Assembly: GCF_002979415.1 (NCBI RefSeq)
Contig: NZ_PCOT01000019.1
Location: forward strand, 1 to 64,000
DNA length: 64,000 nucleotides
Source of the DNA: Microbacterium sp. MYb72
GTDB lineage: Bacteria; Actinomycetota; Actinomycetes; Actinomycetales; Microbacteriaceae
Direction: 5' to 3'
Within the stretch, counting starts at the first letter, position 1. Each line of letters opens with the position of its first letter. This document shows positions 60,250 through 64,000 of this stretch, one piece after another. The notes beneath the pieces are model-generated. The model did not search any database, was not told the origin of the DNA, and worked only from the letters and a program-made list of their open reading frames with translations. A program made the translations under genes and the position numbers.

Positions 60250-61842
60250 TTACGCCTCGCTCGACACCTCGGCGAGGACCTGCGGCCAGCGGCCGTCGAG
60301 CACTCGTCCGCCCAGGACGGCCCCGCCCCATACGGCGGCGGCGCCGATCACGAGTCCGCACACCAGGCTCACCCAGCCGAGCGGCGGCACCCAGAACGCG
60401 GCGATCGCGAACCCGAGCGCCGGAGCGCCGAGGATCAGCGTGATCGGCGACATCACCATCATCGCGATGAGCGACTGCACGCCGCCCGACGACCCGCGTC
60501 CGAACGGGTTGGCCTCCGGGGCCGGAGCACGTCCTGGCAGGAAGCTCCCCGCCCACGCGCCGGCGCCTGCCGACACCGCCCCCAGTCCGAGCGCAGCCCC
60601 CAGGCTTCCCGGCAGCAGGTCGATACGTCCTGCCAGCACGCAGCTGGCGACGCAGAGCACGAGAGTGAGCGGCACGGCGATGATCGCGAAGCCGAGCAGT
60701 CGCCCGAAGCGGTCGACGGTGCCGCTCACCCCGGTGAGGATGTGCATGGCGACCGCATCGTTGTCGTAGGCGATCGCCATCTGCATGATGGTGCCGATCA
60801 TCAGTGCGTTGATCGCGGGGACCAGCGTGATCACCGGACCGAAGCCGATCTGCTCGTCCTGCAGGCCGTTCATGAAGACGACCCCGATCAGGATCGCCGG
60901 CAGGAGCAGCATCATGACCACGTTGATGACCTGACGAGGATCGCGGCGGAAATAGCGGAGCGTGCGTGCGGCGATCGCTCCCACCGCTGTGGCGGGCAGC
61001 ATCCGGTCGACGAGGCCGCCCGACCGCACCCGGCCGCCGCCGCTGCCCTGGATCGGGGCCACCAGCCGTGCCGCGAGCAGGGCCCGCGCTGCGAACCACA
61101 ACACGACGACGGTGGCGAGGGCGATCAGCATCCGCAGTCCCGCGGTGCCGATGTCGCCGTCGACGAGCGCCGCAGGCACGCCGAACACGGCGGCGAGCGG
61201 TGTCCAGGCGAGGGCGTCCGCGGCGCCGGAGAAGGCCGATCCCACATCGCCCATCTGCCGGAAGGCGCTGAGCGCGAGGTTGATCAGCAGCCCGGAGGAT
61301 GCAGCGAGCAGCACGCCGAGCGTCACGACCAGGTCGCGGGTGCGGCGCCGGGCGAGCCACCCCGCGAGGAGCCCGCTGATGACGCGCGCGCCGAGCACGC
61401 AGGTCGCGAGGGCCAAGGGGATCGTGATGAGCCCGGCGATGAGGGCGAACGCATTGACCGACCACCCCAGCAGCATGAGCACGAGGGCGATCGCGGTGCC
61501 GATTCCGCCGATCGTGGTGGCGCCGGCGACGACCATTCCGGGAAGGAGCGCGGAGGCGGTCACCGGCAGCAGGGCGAACCGCTCGGGAGCGAGGGAGTCG
61601 TCCGCGCTCACGAGCAGCGATCCGAGCCACCAGCCGGCGACGATGATCGCGCCGGTGATGACCATGACCGTGACGGCGGTTTCGGGGGCCGCGATCCGCA
61701 TCGCGACGAGACCGAACGCGAGCAGCGCGAGGAATCCGAGCGCCATCATCCCTGTGATGATCAGCGTCACGATCATCCACGGGTTGCGACGGAGCTGATG
61801 GCCCAGCTGGCGCCACCGCAGGCTTACGAGGAGCGCAACCAT
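60250..61842 (-). CDS. ABC exporter permease
   Basis: A 530-residue membrane protein with about twelve helices, of the large ABC-2/ABC-transporter permease type found with single ATPase partners in actinobacteria. It starts MVALLVSLRWRQLGHQLRRNPWMIV, a family-like start, at ATG 61842; a longer frame to 62379 lies in antisense to the ATPase and is not used. The start overlaps the end of the ATPase gene by 19 bases. Substrate unknown, probably drug, lipid or antibiotic peptide export. Confidence 0.82.
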   Translation of the reverse strand: MVALLVSLRWRQLGHQLRRNPWMIVTLIITGMMALGFLALLAFGLVAMRIAAPETAVTVMVITGAIIVAGWWLGSLLVSADDSLAPERFALLPVTASALLPGMVVAGATTIGGIGTAIALVLMLLGWSVNAFALIAGLITIPLALATCVLGARVISGLLAGWLARRRTRDLVVTLGVLLAASSGLLINLALSAFRQMGDVGSAFSGAADALAWTPLAAVFGVPAALVDGDIGTAGLRMLIALATVVVLWFAARALLAARLVAPIQGSGGGRVRSGGLVDRMLPATAVGAIAARTLRYFRRDPRQVINVVMMLLLPAILIGVVFMNGLQDEQIGFGPVITLVPAINALMIGTIMQMAIAYDNDAVAMHILTGVSGTVDRFGRLLGFAIIAVPLTLVLCVASCVLAGRIDLLPGSLGAALGLGAVSAGAGAWAGSFLPGRAPAPEANPFGRGSSGGVQSLIAMMVMSPITLILGAPALGFAIAAFWVPPLGWVSLVCGLVIGAAAVWGGAVLGGRVLDGRWPQVLAEVSSEA

Positions 61843-62600
61843 GACAGCGTCTCCGATCCGAGCTCGTGCGCGCCGACCAGCGACAGGAAGCGCTGCTGCA
61901 GGCTCATCCCTGCGCGGACCTCGTCGAGCGTGCCGTCCGCGAGCAGACGGCCTTCCGCGACGATCGCGACCCGGTCGCACATGGACTCGACGAGCTCCAT
62001 CACGTGACTCGACAGCACCACCGTGCCGCCGCCGTTCACGAAGGCGCGGAGGATCTGCCTGATCGTCTCTCCCGACACCGGGTCCACCGCTTCGAGCGGC
62101 TCGTCGAGGATGAGGAGCCGAGGGGCGTGGATCAGCGCACAGGCGAGACCGATCTTCTTGCGCATGCCCGCGGAGTAGTCCACGACGAGGGTGTCGCCCG
62201 CATCCGTCAGTCCCAGGGCGTCGAGCAGCTCCGCGGCGCGCGACACGACCTCCGCCTCCGGCATCCCCCGGAGCAGTCCGCTGTAGCGCAGGAGCTCGGC
62301 GCCGGTGAGGCGGTCGAGCATCCGGATGCCGTCGGGCAGGACCCCCATGCGCGCCTTCGCCTCCGCGGGGTTCTGCCACACGTCGACCCCGAGGATCCAG
62401 GCGGTTCCGGCGTCAGGGCGCAGCAGACCCGTCGTCATCGAGAGCGTCGTGGTCTTGCCCGCGCCGTTGGGGCCGAGAAGGCCCAGCATGGTGCCAGCGG
62501 GTACATCGAGCGACAGGTTGTCGACCGCCACCTTCTGGCCGAACTGCTTGCGCAGGCCGCGGAGGGCGAGGACGGGAGGGGCCGCTGTCTGGTCGGTCAT
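61824..62600 (-). CDS. ABC exporter ATPase
   Basis: A 258-residue ATPase. Walker A GPNGAGKTT at 43-51, signature degenerate (DYSAGMRKKIGLA in place of LSGGQ), Walker B LLILDEPLEAVD, switch His in LSSHVM. Such a degenerate signature is common in CcmA/NatA-like exporters. ATG 62600 with GGGGG five bases upstream; a longer frame to 63575 reads through the repeat array and is not supported. Confidence 0.88.
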   Translation of the reverse strand: MTDQTAAPPVLALRGLRKQFGQKVAVDNLSLDVPAGTMLGLLGPNGAGKTTTLSMTTGLLRPDAGTAWILGVDVWQNPAEAKARMGVLPDGIRMLDRLTGAELLRYSGLLRGMPEAEVVSRAAELLDALGLTDAGDTLVVDYSAGMRKKIGLACALIHAPRLLILDEPLEAVDPVSGETIRQILRAFVNGGGTVVLSSHVMELVESMCDRVAIVAEGRLLADGTLDEVRAGMSLQQRFLSLVGAHELGSETLSWLRSS

Positions 62601-63040
62601 GCCCCCATCCCACCACGGAGGCGGACGCAGAGGCATCCGCCGAGCGGGGGATATCCGGACCGGGAGTTCCTCCGCGCCTCGGCATCCCGCGGTCGCGCCG
62701 CGGCGATCGTCCCGTTTCCGGATGATCGGCTGGGTTCCGGGATGCCGGGTGGTCGGCCGGTTTCCGGATGATCGGCCGAGTTCCGGTTGGCGGGTGCTGG
62801 AGCTTCCGGATCTCGGGCGGTCGGCCGGGTTCCGGGATGCCGGATGATCGACCCGTTTCCGGATGGTCGTCCCGTTTCCGGATGATCGGCCGGGTTCCGG
62901 ATTGCCGGCGCTGGAGCCTCCGGGTCTGGGGCGGTCGGCCGGAGTTCGGGATGCCGGGCGGTCGACCGGATCTCGGGGGCCAGGGGCTCGAGGCCATCGC
63001 GCGCGCAGCGCGGAGACCCGCTCCGGAGGGATGCCGGGAC
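62601..63040. repeat. Gene-free stretch with degenerate higher-order repeats
   Basis: From about 62706 to 62990 the DNA is built from 19-27 base units beginning TTCCGG, of the types TTCCGGATGATCGGCCGGG, TTCCGGGATGCCGG..., TTCCGGATTGCCGGCGCTGGAGC and TTCCGGATCTCGGGCGGTCGGCC. The four types recur in the same order about twice, giving a higher-order period of roughly 95-115 bases. All frames on both strands are open for long distances because of the repeat, but no domain appears. Confidence 0.75.
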
Positions 63041-63712
63041 TCAGCGGTCGAGCGCGGCGAACCGTTCGATGTCGACGTTGGTTCCCGACACGATGATGAG
63101 GTCGTGGTTCGTGACGATCGTGTTCGCCTCGGCGTAGCGGAACGGCTTGCCGGGGCTCTTCACACCGACCACGGTGACCTTGTACTTCGTGCGGACTCCC
63201 GACTCGTTCAGGCCGACGCCGCGGATGAACTTCGGCGGGTACATCTTGGCCAGCACGAAGTCGTCGTCGAAGCGGATGAAGTCGAGCATGCGACCGGACA
63301 CCAGGTGCGCGACGCGCTCGCCGGCCTCGCGCTCCGGGTAGATGACGTGGTTGGCGCCGACGCGGGCGAGGATCTTGCCGTGCGACTGCGAGACGGCCTT
63401 GGCCCAGATCTGCGGCACCTTGAGGTCGACGAGGTTGGCCGTGATCAGGACGGACGCCTCGATCGAGGAGCCGACCGCGACGACCGCGACCTGGAAGTCC
63501 TGGGCGCCGATCTGGCGCAGCGCGTCGATGTTCTTGGCGTCGGCCTGCACCGTGTGCGTGACCCGGTCGGACCACTTCTGCACGAGCTCGAGGTTGTCGT
63601 CGATCGCGAGCACCTCGCGGTCGAGGCGGTCGAGCTCACCGGCGCACGCGGCGCCGAACCGGCCGAGGCCGATGACGAGGACGGGAGCGTCGCCCCGGAG
63701 GACTTCAACCAA
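63041..63712 (-). CDS. TrkA/KtrA-type potassium uptake regulatory subunit
   Basis: A 223-residue RCK protein. The N-terminal Rossmann domain (VLVIGLGRFGAACAGEL) binds NAD or ATP and gates the channel; the C-terminal TrkA-C domain (KVTVVGVKSPGKPFRYAEANTIV ... DLIIVSGTNVDIERF) is also present. It overlaps the end of the membrane subunit gene by eight bases, so the two form the K+ uptake system. Convergent with nothing; the repeat array follows its stop. Confidence 0.93.
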   Translation of the reverse strand: MVEVLRGDAPVLVIGLGRFGAACAGELDRLDREVLAIDDNLELVQKWSDRVTHTVQADAKNIDALRQIGAQDFQVAVVAVGSSIEASVLITANLVDLKVPQIWAKAVSQSHGKILARVGANHVIYPEREAGERVAHLVSGRMLDFIRFDDDFVLAKMYPPKFIRGVGLNESGVRTKYKVTVVGVKSPGKPFRYAEANTIVTNHDLIIVSGTNVDIERFAALDR

Positions 63713-64000
63713 CGATCGGCCTTTCCACGGGCAGCGAGTAATACTGCGATCGCGACGTCGCGGCGACTGCCGCGGCGAGAGTCACTGTACCAACGCGGCC
63801 CATGAAGATGGTCGCCGCGAGAACGTAGGAGCCCGAGTCCGGCAGCGTCTCGGTGAGGCCGGACGACAGGCCGACGGTCGCGAACGCCGAGATCACGTCG
63901 AACAGGACGTGACTGATGTCGTCCTTCGTGATCTGCGCGATGATGATCGTCGAGAGCGCGACGATCGTGGCGCCCCAGGCGACGACGCTGAGCGCGACGC
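63705..64000 (-). CDS. TrkH/KtrB-type potassium channel subunit, C-terminal fragment
   Basis: The last 97 residues of a membrane subunit whose start lies beyond the window. Visible are a pore-loop motif FDVISAFATVGLSSGLTETL (the TVGLS selectivity-type segment), a final helix AATIFMGRVGTVTLAAAVA and the tail SRSQYYSLPVERPIVG. It pairs with the RCK subunit downstream. Confidence 0.9.
   Translation of the reverse strand, partial: VALSVVAWGATIVALSTIIIAQITKDDISHVLFDVISAFATVGLSSGLTETLPDSGSYVLAATIFMGRVGTVTLAAAVAATSRSQYYSLPVERPIVG

Noticed and set aside
58529..61816. A 1095-codon minus-strand frame across the CDF, proC and exporter region
   Set aside because: It crosses proC in antisense and overlaps clear genes out of frame; composition is Arg/Pro/Ala-rich as in shadow frames.
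61843..62379. N-terminal extension of the exporter permease
   Set aside because: It is antisense-like reading of the ATPase gene in another frame; the permease start at 61842 begins with a typical family sequence.
62706..62990. CRISPR array
   Set aside because: Units of 19-27 bases run head to tail with variable length and no unique spacers; no cas gene is near.
62601..63575. Long extension of the exporter ATPase through the repeat array and into the RCK gene
   Set aside because: The ATPase begins at MTDQ (62600) with a good ribosome site; the extension is repeat translation and wrong-frame RCK sequence.

Overview
The window looks like chromosomal DNA of a high-GC Gram-positive bacterium, most probably a Microbacteriaceae member close to Microbacterium. 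The support is uniformly very high GC, many GTG starts, actinobacterial families (DIP1984, CmtR-like ArsR, TM0106-type RecB-like nuclease-helicase, DUF7507/DUF6923 surface proteins, LAxTG sorting signals) and DtxR-like iron boxes. No rRNA, tRNA, prophage, insertion sequence or CRISPR array was found. Both ends cut genes: a giant repeat surface protein on the left and a potassium-channel subunit on the right.

0-14 kb is largely cell surface and signalling. It holds the 3' part of an eleven-repeat DUF7507 protein with an LPPTG anchor, a fatty acid desaturase with a co-directional unknown gene behind a perfect 15-bp inverted repeat, an aldo/keto reductase, a sigma factor fused to a zinc-finger/transmembrane/extracellular tail, an RCC1-repeat protein with an LAITG anchor, a CHY zinc-finger protein, a SnoaL-like protein and a second sigma/transmembrane fusion. 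14-17.6 kb has a CmtR-like metal sensor with a CDF exporter, a GNAT enzyme, ogt and thrC.

17.8-25.6 kb is the most distinctive module: an NCS1 permease, a HyuA-like hydantoinase/oxoprolinase subunit, three tandem DUF917 (S-methyl-thiohydantoin desulfurase-like) paralogues and a PucR regulator. The genes are tightly spaced or overlapping behind a pair of 15-bp direct repeats 30 bp apart. It reads as a self-contained uptake, ring-opening and desulfurisation pathway for a hydantoin-like heterocycle.

25.6-37.4 kb is accessory: VOC proteins, DUF1801, a coiled-coil membrane protein, an M20 peptidase, an MFS transporter, a DUF6923/DUF7507 surface protein (LADTG) next to a large LuxR-type ATPase regulator, and rtcB. 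A small ORF and a strong intrinsic terminator lie between the likely rtcB promoter and its start codon. 37.5-42.3 kb is an iron-siderophore locus (siderophore-interacting reductase divergent from a binding protein, two permeases and an ATPase) with two DtxR-like boxes in the shared promoter.

42.4-60.2 kb is mostly maintenance and metabolism: an AlkA-like glycosylase, a receiver-less winged-helix regulator, DIP1984, sbcD-sbcC, an MTA/SAH nucleosidase, nadE, a TM0106-family nuclease-helicase, GNAT, upp, tadA, an alpha/beta hydrolase-like protein with a CDF transporter, and proC. The right end carries a two-gene ABC exporter, a 0.4-kb gene-free stretch of degenerate higher-order repeats, and a TrkA/TrkH-type potassium uptake pair.
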